Shown here: positions 1-11,306 of the stretch, piece by piece | How positions within the stretch are numbered: the first letter of the stretch is position 1 | Layout: every line of letters starts with the position of its first letter | Assembly: GCA_026168455.1 (NCBI GenBank) | Contig: CM047431.1 | Span: 44,333,466 to 44,397,465 of the forward strand | Direction: 5' to 3' | DNA from: Theocolax elegans | Taxonomy: Eukaryota > Arthropoda > Insecta > Hymenoptera > Cerocephalidae | Length of the DNA stretch: 64,000 nt | Program-made: the position numbers and the translations under genes | Notes under the pieces: model-generated | The model's database searches: none | The model's input: the letters and a program-made list of their open reading frames with translations, nothing else | What the model was told of the DNA's origin: nothing

Positions 1-630
1 GCGTTACACGTTAAGAGACGGGCGAAAGCGATGACTAGCGTACAGCGGGTGGGCGCGTTAAGAATCACGTGCGCGTACAGAACGGTGTCTGAAAACGCCG
101 TTCTTGTTATCGCGGGCGTGATTCCGATCGACCTACTCGCGACGGAACGAAAGCGCATATACGATCGAAGCGCGGACACGGGACGGGTCGACGCTGCGAC
201 AGACGAACGTACGAAAACAATGGAACTCTGGCAAACACGGTGGACAAATACCCAACAGGCGCGATGGACACGTAGACTTATCCCTGCGTTTGCCCCGTGG
301 AAGGGGAGAAAGCACGGTGAGGTAGACTTCTATCTCACCCAATTTTTCTCTGGACACGGATACTTCCGCGGCTATCTACACAAGATGGGCAGACTTGCTT
401 CACCTGAATGTAAGTACTGCGGATGGGTCTACGATGACGCTGATCATACGTTCTTCGCCTGTAGGCGATGGGCAGATCAACGTCAACGACTTGAAATGGA
501 CATAGAAGCGATCACGCCGGAAAACGTGACGAGACTTATGACGACGAACGCGGACAACTGGCGCCTGATCGCAAATTACGTTACGAATGTATTGCGGAGC
601 AAAACAGCAGATGGATGTCTGACAGATTGA
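1..630 (+). CDS. R1-like non-LTR retrotransposon ORF2, C-terminal part (5' end outside window)
   Basis: The frame is open from the window edge (an internal Met lies at 31) to TGA at 628-630, so only the C terminus of a longer protein is visible. Near the end is a CCHC zinc-knuckle-like motif, CKYC followed by HTFFAC and an RRW segment. This layout is typical of the region downstream of reverse transcriptase in R1-clade retrotransposons. An untranslated tail and a poly(A) run follow directly, which makes this the 3' end of a retrotransposon, not a host gene. The family role is target-primed reverse transcription of its own RNA. The RT core itself is upstream of the window. Assignment to the R1 clade rather than another insect LINE clade is inferred from the knuckle only. 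This part shows no stop or frameshift, so the copy may be young. Confidence 0.75.
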   Translation, partial: ALHVKRRAKAMTSVQRVGALRITCAYRTVSENAVLVIAGVIPIDLLATERKRIYDRSADTGRVDAATDERTKTMELWQTRWTNTQQARWTRRLIPAFAPWKGRKHGEVDFYLTQFFSGHGYFRGYLHKMGRLASPECKYCGWVYDDADHTFFACRRWADQRQRLEMDIEAITPENVTRLMTTNADNWRLIANYVTNVLRSKTADGCLTD

Positions 631-877
631 GCGAATGTGATTCGAGAATGAACGATTATAAGAATGAATGTGTTTTTTGGACACGCAAGGACAGCCGCCC
701 AGTCTGAAGTAATGTGAATAACAGTTCCGGGCTGGTGTCGGTGCGAACAGAGATATGTGGGTTTAGTGGGTATTAGTAGTTTGCTCCTACTGAGTCCCAC
801 ACTCGGTGGACTGTCTGCTTTTGCGAGGGGGTGGATAGTTTGCCGGTTGTGCGTAAAATGTCATTACCACAGACTCC

Positions 878-906
<29 letters not shown>
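631..906 (+). mobile_element. 3' UTR and poly(A) tail of the R1-like element
   Basis: About 245 bases of GC-moderate untranslated sequence follow the stop codon and end in an uninterrupted run of about 28 A at 878-906. AT-rich host-like sequence starts right after. The poly(A) marks the 3' integration boundary. The target-site duplication cannot be checked because the 5' end is outside the window. Confidence 0.7.
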
Positions 907-908
<2 letters not shown>

Positions 909-1236
909 ATAAAAGAATTGATTGTTTGGAAAATTCCTTTACGTGAGGGCTTCATGAATGCTTTAAATAATATACACAAATATTTACAAATTTTTATTTA
1001 TTTTTATTTATTTTATTTTAAAATGTATACCCTTTTTACTCAAAATTACCGACCACACATTTGTTTACTCAATTATCACGTGTCCCTTAACTTTTTATAT
1101 AAGTCACAACCCTATAGTTGGAATAAAAGATAAAAATGTTTGTTTTGACAGTAACTATCTCTCCGTATTATTAAAAAAAACTTCTTCGCCGCCGCCGTGT
1201 CACTAACAAATATATAGTAATACTAATTACTGTATT

Positions 1237-1382
1237 TCGGGATATTTGTATTATTTACTGGATTTTTGGATATTTCGGGGTATTTGCATCAAGTACGGGA
1301 CTTTTAGGGAAATCTGGGATATTTGCACTATTTTCGGAATTTTTTAGGAATTCCGGGATATTTACACTATTTACGGGATATG
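1237..1382. repeat. Degenerate ~38-bp tandem repeat
   Basis: Four imperfect units share the core GGGATATTTGCACTATTT followed by an ACGGGA or TCGGAA segment and a T/A tract. Unit spacing is about 36-40 bases. Non-coding. The rest of 907-1472 is featureless AT-rich sequence. Confidence 0.5.
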
Positions 1383-1472
1383 TGTTTTTAATTCGTCTTC
1401 TTATTCCGCATTCGATAGCAATATTACCATATACCATATACCATATATTTACAAATATATAAATATATGTAT

Positions 1473-1871
1473 TGTAACGGGGTGGGTACTGGGGATATGT
1501 AACCGTTAACGGCATTGCACGGGAATCAAAGTGATTCCCGGCCGCATCGTGGGACTGCACACTTAAGGTTGGTAAGTTGGGACAAATTGGGCCTAACTGT
1601 GGGCCTTACATATCCCCAGTACCCACCCCGATACAAGGCGCCCCACGTTGGGCGCCATTTGTAACGGGGTACGGATTGAATATAAGGAATAAAAAAATCA
1701 ACGGAGGTATCGGGGCGCGAACCCACGATCCCGGGAGCGCGAGGCAGAAGCCTCACCACTGCGCTACCATTCGCAATTATCCCGGCTAGTCGACTTGGTC
1801 CTATCGACGAACGTCGCCGATAATTCAGGGACCTAACCTGCGCCGACACTCGAAAATCCGTACCCGTTATA
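1473..1871 (-). mobile_element. Compound LTR-like / TRIM-like element with tRNA-Lys-type PBS
   Basis: Two modules each begin with TGTAACGGGGT on the plus strand. Module A (1473-1637) has perfect 24-nt inverted ends (1479-1502 and 1606-1629). Module B (1660-1871) has about 17-nt inverted ends (TGTAACGGGGTACGGATT against AATCCGTACCCGTTATA). Between them, read on the minus strand, an LTR-like end CCGTTACA is followed by AA and the 18-mer TGGCGCCCAACGTGGGGC (1657-1640). That 18-mer is the known primer-binding site for tRNA-Lys(1,2). I read this as a minimal LTR retrotransposon remnant (TRIM/SMART-like). There is no coding capacity. The two modules are not identical LTRs, so a nested or chimeric element is possible. 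Confidence 0.45.
1697..1780 (-). repeat. tRNA-derived (Pol III promoter-like) segment inside the LTR-like module
   Basis: On the minus strand an A-box-like TAGCGCAGTGG (1766-1756) is followed by a B-box-like GGTTCGCGCCCC (1723-1712). A run of seven T (1697-1691) could serve as a Pol III terminator. The spacing and order match a tRNA-derived SINE head. It does not fold as a complete canonical tRNA by eye, so I call it tRNA-related and not a tRNA gene. Confidence 0.5.
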
Positions 1872-3183
1872 GTATATATAATTACACAACTTTATTATAT
1901 TTATTTAAACAAATTATTATTAAAATTAATTATTTTTTTTCCATTTTAATCTAGGCTTCTCATCTTAAGGTACTCTTGTATTTTACATTAATTAGGGACA
2001 TTATGATTTATTACTTGATATTTCAATTGATCTATACTTGAAAATTAAAAAAGTGGGGGTTAGCGAGCATAGCGAGCAGGGGGTTCCCGTAGTAGGTATT
2101 AAAAATATCTATAACTTATATTAAATAATAACTATCTTACTGTACGACGAAAAACCATTATATGAAATTTTGGACACCGATTAAACAATTTTTCCTGGTT
2201 GTGCTGCCCAAAAAAGAGATTAAAATTTTTTGATCTAAAATACCTCCGAACAATTAAAAAAAGAAACGTTTTCTTAGCTAGTAAGATTCACGACTAACCG
2301 TTTTACATTTTATGCCAATTTTTCGTAGTTAGAAAATACCCGTTAAATCTTTTCGATTTTTACATAAAATCAAAATAATCGCAGGTCGAGACTGTTTTTG
2401 AAAATTGAAAATATTTTTTAGGATTTTTTTTCTTAATTTAATAAATGTGTTGGAATGTTTCGTGAATAGAGATGCCGAGTAAGCAATATATAATGACAAA
2501 TTCACGGTACTTTAGAAATATTAACTAGAATTGTATATTTGAAAATTAGTATGCTGGCCAGCTCCTTATAAAAAAATTTCCGATGAGCTGTCTTTGAAAG
2601 CATTAATCTGTAGAAGTATCTCGAATATCATGTTATGGAAGAACGCTTGATTCTATTTAAGGCAGAATAAAAACCAATATTGGATGAAAGGTTTTACATT
2701 CAATTAATAGTCTAGGATTCCGCAGTATATATAGTGTAATAAAAAAGATCTGTAGTTCGTTAACATCTACCAAACGGTAAAAAATGGAAATTTTGTTAAG
2801 AAATTTCTCTAAATCTAGTACCTATACTTTTTTCTAAATGTTTATATTTATTCAGTAGACAATTAAAAGAAAAAAGGCAATGAACTCTTAAATTTTCATG
2901 GTTTAATGGTATCTTTTTTTAATTATGTTCAATTTATTGTAATATTTTACGTCGATATAGTGTAGAGAAGACAAAAATAGAGTAAAGCACCCTGTTAAAA
3001 AATATACGTACGACGATTTGAAATTGTCATCCTTAATCATCACATCAAATTCTTTTAGTTTATAAAATTTTCGCAAAGTAAGTATATTGTTAAAATAGTT
3101 TTTCGTTATAATTAGCTAAAAGGAAATAGTAATCACAAACATTTCCGTTAATATACATTTTAAGTTAATTTGCGATTATTTAC
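1872..3183. other. Gene-poor AT-rich stretch, with possible decayed M13 C-terminal sequence
   Basis: Mostly AT-rich and non-coding. At 2057-2090 there is a GC-richer motif with repeated AGCGAG. On the minus strand at about 3085-2900 a frame is open without a start and may continue the decayed M13 gene, but the match is too weak to call an exon. No HExxH zinc-binding motif was seen here. Confidence 0.35.
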
Positions 3184-4826
3184 CTTATTATAATAGTCAT
3201 TGATTGCAGATAAATTTTTAATTGGTTCTGGTATTCCGATTATAAAATTCATATTCAATATCTTACGTTCGGCTATAGCCTTTTCGTCTTCGTTCAATAA
3301 AGACGATCGCTTAATAATTTTCACAGTTACACGTTTTACGTCGTTTAATATTCTTTCTACCTATTAATTAAAAATCGAATGATTTAAAATCATCATTATA
3401 TATTCTATAAACATTATTAGAATGATAATTAACTAACAGATTTCTCACTTTTTGGAGTTACGTATCTTTTGGCAAAGGTGTAAGATATAACGTGATCGAA
3501 AGCTGGTTCAAATCCACAAAATTTCCATCTGAATATAATTATATCGTAATTATATTTTCTTATGCAAATCCGTTTTTAAAATATTTTCTCTACCTTTTGC
3601 AAAAGAAACTATGACATCAATAAAAATATTATTTATACTAAACAGTACATGTATCTGAACTCGCAATACCTGATGAAAACAAGAAAGCATAAATTTATTT
3701 TATTATAAATAAATATATATTACACTCTACAAGTACTGTAAAAAAGAAAAAATTAAAGAAATACGTGTTGAAAAAATGTGAAAAAAAATTTTACTTGGTT
3801 TTATCAGAAACTACGAGTGCAGATACACATACCGTTTACGATTAATATTTTTTTCTCTTTATTTTTATAGTTTCTTTTCAACCGAGGAATCTTCAGGAAG
3901 TGGCGACTACTTTTCTAAAAGTAAAATGTCACTCGAAGGAAGTGAAAACCGAGTGACTTCCGCACGGAGTTGCTCGGTTTTTACTAGCTACAACTCTTTT
4001 CACTCCTTCGATCGGATTTAAAGAGTTTAATTAGCCTTACCTTTTTATATTTTTTATTAGACTTTGAAATAAACTTCCCATGCGAAAATGTAAATCGGTC
4101 AACTCTTTACTTGTATAAGGAAGAAATTGATGTATGAATCGCCAATGTATATAATTAACTATTGTACAACAGTATATTAAAGTGTAACAACACAATTTGA
4201 ATATGTATAATGTTTTTTATCAACAAAATTCAGTAAGCTCACCAATCGTTCTCGATGGAGTCTTTTGTAGTAACTCTAAAAGTCTCGGAAAATAATTCAG
4301 GGTGGACACGTCAATTATAGAGTTAAAATACATCCCATTTATAACATTTGTCCAATTTATCTAAAATTTCAGACAATGTAATTGGATTCGTTAATATTTC
4401 TAGATAATAACATAATAAATTACCGAGCTCTTTTCATTATCGATTACTCGATTAGTAATATTTTGAAACTTCCTAAGTATTATAGGTCGGTAAAAATCAA
4501 GTCGATCGCTATCTTCCAAAATCTAGTAAGACAAAATTAAAATTACAAAATTAATTCACCACATATAAAAATCAGATTGCACGATATAAAATAATAATAA
4601 TAATAATAATAATAATAATTTTTTTAACGGCTATCAACTTTTGAGATTTCCCATTCAAAAGAAGCTATATTTGCTTGGCTCCTAACGTTACATCTTCTTC
4701 CGACACATTCGATCCACTAAAATTTCCAATTTTGCAAGCGATAATTTTTATATAATCAACGTATTTGTAGAAACTTTTGGTTTTGTATAACAAAGGTTCT
4801 CGAACGATTGTCTTTGGTTGTCGCAA
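3184..4826 (-). pseudogene. Neprilysin-like (M13) metallopeptidase, middle exons, frame-broken
   Basis: Minus-strand exon-like blocks lie in the right order for an M13 peptidase ectodomain. 4826-~4625 holds YKTKSFYKYVDYIK and later SFEWEISK, resembling the YLxY and FExxLA region. 4399-4243 holds NPITLSEI, then in another frame STLNYFPRLLELLQKTPSRT. 3669-3594 is a short block with a stop in the expected phase. 3528-3438 begins WKFCGFEPAFDHVISY. 3360-3184 contains ERILNDVKRV and LNMNFIIGIPEPI, then DYYNK, which match the M13 'IGYP ... YY' region. Most block edges have GT/AG signals. At least three blocks need frame changes, and no HExxH zinc site or GFDD-like segment is visible downstream. I infer a decayed or inactive gene. 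The N-terminal exons lie at 15938-19853. Confidence 0.6.
4589..4618. repeat. (AAT)n microsatellite
   Basis: An uninterrupted AAT/ATA trinucleotide run of about 29 bases within an intron of the decayed M13 gene. Confidence 0.8.
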
Positions 4827-5665
4827 CTGAAAAGTCATTACAAAACATTCAGTGGAATGGTGATAACAATAAATGTAATATTTTTTATTTAAGAGTATGG
4901 TTGTTACTGATTGTTACTAACTAAGCAGGTTAATTTAATTATTATATTAATTTAAGGGGTCCAGACACTATTTCACCTGTGTATCCTAAAACCAAAAAAA
5001 ATTTCATTTAATACTAGCTACAATTCTTTGGTCGCTAACGCTCTCTCGGTGGAAATTATACTAATTTTATATTTATTTTTTATATTTGTTTTATAGTTTA
5101 TAATATTAAAATTTAATTGAATCAAAATGTATAATACATAATGTATAATAATATATGTGATTAAAATAAAATTTAAATCTCAGCATCGTAGCTGATAAAT
5201 AATTAGTCCCCCCCTCCTTCTCTCATCATTAAAATGAGGAATAAAAAAGAATGGTTGTAATATTGTTATTCATAATTTAGTGTTATTGTTAGAATATTCG
5301 TTTACCGCAAATTCGCTCCTTCACTAGCGCACCCTGCACTACAGTATTATAACCAACCGTGTTACATTTTTTACGCTTTGTTCTCGGTGGTCACTTCTTC
5401 GATAACTGTTGCACGGAAGGGTTGACTACCTGTTCGTCATAATTTGGTTTTTATATACAGACGATTTACTTATATTAAATAAAGAAGCGTGTATAAATAA
5501 ATATTATTTATTATACTCTGCCTTGATTATTACTCAACCAGCCAAGCATTCACATTCTATCAGTAGAAAAGATTATATTAATATACGTAGAACAAGATAC
5601 TGTTGTAAAGATTTTAACATTTTGGTTAGAAAAATTGACATAATAGAATCCTTGGTTGAGACTCT
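4827..5665. other. AT-rich stretch, nothing recognised
   Basis: Intronic to the presumed M13 gene. A 96-codon frame at 5409-5699 shows no recognisable domain and its end lies in a SINE relic, so it is not called a gene. Confidence 0.4.
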
Positions 5666-5755
5666 TGCGATAGCTCGGAGGTCCCGAGTCGTTTCCTGAT
5701 CTCTGCCGATTAATACAAGCACCATTCAGGAATATATTTTTTAAGAAGTGCTTTT
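5666..5755 (+). repeat. Relic of the tRNA-derived SINE family
   Basis: The segment aligns by eye with the complete SINE at 17227-17440. Shared pieces are GCGATAGCTCGG, GAGGTCCC, CCGATTAATACAAGCACCA and the AAGTGCTTTT tail. The A-box half is partly deleted. It is an old copy of the same family. Confidence 0.55.
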
Positions 5756-5836
5756 GAACATTGCGTCCGCTATTTTGACTTTCGAATTCTCAAATCAAAG
5801 TTTCATTATCGTCCCTACATACAACCATTTTCGAGA

Positions 5837-6883
5837 ATATATCGACGGCTCCTATTTATAAAGTCCTATCTCAAAAATTAATTAAAAAATGTCCTAACTC
5901 AAGAATAATTCTATAAAGTCCTAACTGAAAAGAAAATACTATAAGGTCCTATCTCAAAAAAAATTTAGTCAGTATTATAAAGTCCTATCTCGGAAGTCAA
6001 TTTTATAAAGTCCTATCTCAAATGCAATTCAGTTTTAGATTCACTTGTTTTAGATTCAGTGAATCTAGATTCACTTTCTTTGATTCAGTGAATCGACAAA
6101 ATGAATCTAGATTCAGTTTTTCGATTCACTTTATGTTTCTCTTTAAAAAATTGCCGTTCTCATAACATTGAAGTAAAAGGTAACATTTTTTATTCAAATA
6201 TCACAAATTTCAAAACTGAATCTAAAAAAAGTTGCGGCAGATTCAGGCCCATCTCTGCCGTCAAGTACATTTTAAATGTCTTACTTTTTTATTTTCTTTT
6301 TAAATGAATAAATAATTCTACTTATATAATATATAGTATATATATATATATATTATATGATATATATTTATAATAGATCCAATTGGCAGAATATTTACCC
6401 TAGTGGAAAAGTGAACATTTTTTGGTTAAGTGAAACGTTTTTTCGGGCATTAATGTACGATTTATGGCCACTTTAATGGCAATGGCCAATTTCTTGTCTA
6501 AAAAACGTTTCATAAATGCTCGAATTTCTACCTGGATACAAAATTCAAATTTTAATATTTTTTATATACTTATAAAATCTCGATAACGAGGTTAATGAAA
6601 TATAATATATTCGGTAAAAGTGTACTCTTTACATGAGCATTATTATCCGATTCTGCATATATATTTATATTTTTAGATAAAGGTGTAAATATTATTTTTA
6701 TAATTTATTGTTTTTATTAAAAAACTTATTGTTTAATGATTTTGTAGCTTTCAAAATTTGAGATGAGATAGGACTTTATAGAATTATAATTAAGATAGGA
6801 TCTTATAAAATTTTCTTTAAGATAGGACTATATAGAAATGACTTCTGGTATAGGACTTTATGAATAGGAGCCGTCGATATATA
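5837..6883. mobile_element. Foldback element FB-A1 with tandem-repeat arms
   Basis: The ends are inverted repeats: ATATATCGACGGCTCCTATT at the left and its complement at the right (about 6864-6883). Each arm (about 150-175 bases) is built from 4-6 degenerate units of roughly 29 bases with core TATAAAGTCCTATCTCAAA, in opposite orientation in the two arms. The middle (about 6010-6740) is unique AT-rich sequence with short palindromes around TGAATCTAGATTCA. There is no transposase. Termini and CCTATCTC units are shared with the element at 18543-19174. Confidence 0.75.
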
Positions 6884-7240
6884 AGTTTTAAAAATTTTTT
6901 TTTTTTATGATTTTTAAAATTTACGTATGCTATTTTCAAAATACACGAATACAAATGACGAAATGTGATAATTATCAATAAAAAGTGTTTATAAACAATT
7001 TTTGCACAATTTTAGCGTAAAACACCTTTGCGATTCGGATGCAGAAAATACGTCTCAAAAATCTTGGTGATAACCGTGGAGCTCGTCGGCCCACGGCCAG
7101 CACAACCTTGCGTTCGGACTATAAGGTTTATTTTTTAGTATTCATTCAATTTTGGGCAGACATTTTAAGGAAAGCTTCTTTAAATTAATTGTCAGAAAGT
7201 TTGTAAAGCAAAATTATAAAAATATAGATTTTATATGTTA

Positions 7241-7625
7241 TTAAGCAAAGAAAAATTTGATTTTATACTATTTTTTTCATTTATTTAACCATAATTTTTG
7301 CTAATATATTTTTGCATATATAGTTAAACATTATAGATAGTTAAACAGTATGCTCAAATTTTTTCAAATTTTTAAATTTGTAATTAAATTCTAATTTTTG
7401 TGTTAAAAATTCATACCTTTTTAGATCAATAATTACCGACCGAAAATTGTTTATTCAATTATTATTATCAAATTTACTTTTTCTTAAACAATCAAAACGC
7501 CATGCCCTCGCTTTTATTTTAAACTACCCATAAGAATTTTTTCAGATTTTTAATTCATTATTTCCAACATAATTCTTATGTTGAAAAGTGTAGATCCCTG
7601 TAACTTGGATTCGGCATCTCGTTAA
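7241..7625. mobile_element. TTAA-flanked MITE, copy 1
   Basis: About 385 bases bounded by TTAA at both ends. It carries, in inverse orientation, the same body as 16816-17204 (AATAATTACCGACCGAAAAT and ATAATTCTTATGTTGAAA blocks). Its right terminus reads CGGCATCTCG before TTAA. Non-coding. The TTAA target resembles piggyBac-type elements, but no transposase is present to confirm it. Confidence 0.55.
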
Positions 7626-8515
7626 ACCATGTTGAGAAGTTTATTACTTTTTTTTGACTTAACTTTCTAACAATTAAGTAAAGAATCTTTCCTCAAAAGT
7701 TCAGTTAATCCTATGAAAACTCAAAAATAAACTTTATGGTAAATGAGTACAAACTCTGATTTTGGATGCTTTACTATACCAAAGATTCTAATTGCATTCT
7801 AATTGTCATGTTATTAACAAAAATTTTAAAATGTTCACATGAGCAATATACTAATTTATGTATATTGTTAACCTTTAAACTGCCGGAAAATCAATATTTT
7901 GACGCACCCCCTGATCGACACTTTGTGCATAATCAATCGTTGATATAAGGTACCTTATATACCAGTTTTCTGAGGGCGATATGCTCTTTCAAATCCCGTC
8001 AGTCTAAAGGTTAAGGATATTCTGTATTACAAAAAACTAAATTTTTAATTGAAATTTTTTATCTTTAAGAATTTTACAGGTAAAACAGTGTCTTATATTT
8101 TATATGGAAACTCGAAATAGAGATGTATCAAATAATTCAATAATTTTTCCACCTATACAGTATATTTCAACTGCATCATAGAAAATATTTACACCGAAAA
8201 TATACAGTTATATGAACTAATTTTGTAGATACATTTTATTTATTGACGAATTATTAAACTATGATGGTAGAGCCTTAATTCTCGATAACGTATATATAGA
8301 AACGTTCTTTTCGAATTTATTAAATAAGTAGCTCGCCATGTGGAGCCACCGTGACTCGTCGCTTAGGAGCTCTAGATCGAACGCGTCGCGAAGCGCCTCC
8401 GCGCCTTTCATCGCTACACTATGCAAGGCATGCAAAAACCGAAGCTTTTTACATATAAGGCACAACCGTGTAATGCTCGCGCTTTGCGCTCGAACCGTGT
8501 ATGAGTATTGGGTAA
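7626..8515. other. AT-rich stretch with a GC-richer island
   Basis: At about 8330-8500 a GC-richer island is open on both strands (8338-8637 plus, 8465-8259 minus). Neither translation shows a domain I recognise. It is probably an old transposon fragment. Confidence 0.3.
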
Positions 8516-8832
8516 AATACCTGAAAAAACGTGAATTTTTGTACTTTTTTCGTTATTTTGACTGTTTTTATCCATTTATCTTTGAAAATATTGTTCTAAA
8601 CGTAAAGTGTAAAATAAAAAAAGTTTTGTTATTTTGAGACAAAAATTTCGCTCCCTTAAAGTTTTTCTGTACAAATAATATATTTTCATTTAGTATGAAA
8701 AAACGTGAATTTTAGTACATCTTTCATGGTTTGAACCGTTTTTCTGTGTTTACTTTAAAAAGTATTGTTCTAAACGTTAAGTGTAAAATAGAGAAAAGTT
8801 TTGTTATTTTGAGAGAAACATTTCGTCATTAA
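8516..8832. repeat. Two tandem copies of a ~140-bp repeat
   Basis: Copies at about 8520-8665 and 8693-8832 share GAAAAAACGTGAATTTT, ATATTGTTCTAAACGT, AAGTGTAAAATA and AGTTTTGTTATTTTGAGA. A third diverged copy is at 13836-13985. Non-coding. The boundaries are approximate. Confidence 0.55.
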
Positions 8833-9284
8833 ATTTTAATTTAAAATTTTAGAATAATTTAAACATATTGAAAACATGCTTTACAGGGTTCGACGTTTAA
8901 ATTATTTTCAAAATTTTATTTGTGTGGTAAATATTTTTTACTGTTTTCTATTTTTTTATATCAAATTTTGTTATAAAAATATTAGTTTTTTTTAATAAAT
9001 AAAATTTTTTATTACAATTCTTTTTTTTATTCGATTTTTTGTATTAAAAAAATAAATAAAAAAAGAGAATTGTTATAAATAAATATTTTTGTAAAAAAAT
9101 AAAAGAAGCTTGAAATTCAAATTTGGATACAGGAGGCGGGTTACAGAAAATGCGATATACATTATTTATGTGTATATGATGGCGCTGATGGCACTATTTA
9201 AACGGTCAATAAATATAACGTTAGTTTATTTATTTTATTGTGTATATGAAATTATGTATATACATTATGTATATATATATATAT

Positions 9285-10277
9285 GGGGTATTCCACGTGA
9301 AGTGGTCCGATCAAAATTTTAAAATGCCCCAAATTTTGGGTACACATTACAAATGTTTTTCAGAATACAGAAAAAAATTTTTAGGTACTGGAATTTATTA
9401 GTTCAAAAGTTATTCTAACCTCAAAAAGTGAACTTTTTCCAGTTTTTTTCAACACCAGCTGGGTTCATCGCTATTTAACTCAAAATCTATCAACTTTTAC
9501 TATACAACATTATATGTAACATTCGTTGCTAATTATGTCTAGAATTTATCCTTCTGGGTTAGAATTTCTAATTTCAAGGTAAATGTTAGATAAACTACAT
9601 GTTAATGTTCAACTTGAAAAAAATCTAACTTCGCCACAATTAATTTTTTTATCCGAAAGTCCAAAAGAAAGCTTGGAGCAATACCTTTCAAATGGTCTGT
9701 AGCATTTTTATGGCCTTCAATTCTGCAAAAAGTTATGATAATTTAAAGAAAGACAAAAAATTCACAAAAATTAACATGGTATTTCCCATTTAAATTTTTA
9801 AAAAAATTTCGTCTTTCTTTAAATTATCATAACTTTTTGCAGAATTGAAGGCCATAAAAATGCTACAGACCATTTGAAAGGTATTGCTCCAAGCTTTCTT
9901 TTGGACTTTCGGATAAAAAAATTAATTGTGGCGAAGTTAGATTTTTTCAAGTTGAACATTAACATGTAGTTTATCTAACATTTACCTTGAAATTAGAAAT
10001 TCTAACCCAGAAGGATAAATTCTAGACATAATTAGCAACGAATGTTACATATAATGTTGTATAGTAAAAGTTGATAGATTTTGAGTTAAATAGCGATGAA
10101 CCCAGCTGGTGTTGAAAAAAACTGGAAAAAGTTCACTTTTTGAGGTCAGAATAACTTTTGAACTAATAAATTCCAGTACCTAAAAATTTTTTTCTGTATT
10201 CTGAAAAACATTTGCAATGTGTACCCAAAATTTGGGGCATTTTAAAATTTTGATCGGACCACTTCACGTGGAATACC

Positions 10278-10280
<3 letters not shown>
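9285..10280. mobile_element. Foldback element FB-B: near-perfect 1-kb hairpin
   Basis: Arms 9285-9764 and 9811-10280 are near-perfect reverse complements, with only scattered single differences (for example ATTACAAATG against ATTGCAAATG). They enclose a loop of about 46 bases. Termini are GGGGTATTCCACGTGAAGTG and its complement, embedded in TA repeats on both sides, which suggests insertion at TA. There is no open reading frame of note. The arms are far longer than in an ordinary MITE. Confidence 0.85.
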
Positions 10281-10317
<37 letters not shown>

Positions 10318-11306
10318 CGTATACACATAGTTTTTATATGATTTTCATGAAGTTTTACTGTATGATATTAGTTATTCTAATATAAATTTAAATGAGCATT
10401 ACAAAATAGCAGAAGCTCTTGTCCAGTATTTGTCCAATGTTGGCAGTGTTTGAAAATAATAGAATAATAACTATTTTTGGACGGTAAATCATTTTTATTT
10501 ATTATCTAGTTAATTTATTTATTGTATAAGATTTATATTTTATTTATTTTTGAAAATATTAAGTTGCCGTAAGTTGTCAATAACGAAGTGATATTTATTT
10601 TTTTATATTTTATTTATATTTTAAATTGTAGAATACATTATAATTAAATTTAAAGATAATTTATATAAGATAATTATGAATCATAGGAGTAATTCACCTA
10701 CTAGTAAATTTTAATACAAGAGTAACAATGGTAGTGAGTCGAACAATAATGGTTCAATTCAACAATAACCACGAGCCTCTTGTTTTGTATTGGGATGGTT
10801 TTGGCGATGTTTAATCTTTCTCAAGATTGATCTGGTATACATTAACGGTTTGTGACATTTTATTATTACATTTTTTAATTTATTTTAAATTACATTAAGT
10901 TTGCATTTAGTGTTGTATTTATTATTTTACTATTAAAGTTCTTATTATGTAATAATAAATACAATAATTTAAAAGAACGGCACTTATAATTATTAAGACC
11001 GAGAGCATATTCAGTGTAAACATATAAATTACATAGATATTAATTTTGAAATAAGCTTATAAAATTTATAATTTAAGCACAGTATAATTTTTATTTAACA
11101 TATATAACAATTGTTAAATTATGTAATTATGCAATATTAATTAAAGTGTTTTTCGAACATCATTAAGATTTTCAATCCATTAACTGATATTTAATGTGTT
11201 ATCTTTTAACAACTTTTATTACTTAATGTGATATTTTTTACGTTTTTGAATATTTAGCTTTTTTTTCTATTACAATAATAATAGGTTTTTCTTTTTATTT
11301 TATATT
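10281..11306. other. (TA)n tract followed by AT-rich sequence
   Basis: 10281-10315 is a TA microsatellite flanking the hairpin element. The rest is AT-rich, without a feature I can support. Confidence 0.4.

Noticed and set aside
831..1133. Polylysine-containing small protein
   Set aside because: Translation of the retrotransposon poly(A) tail.
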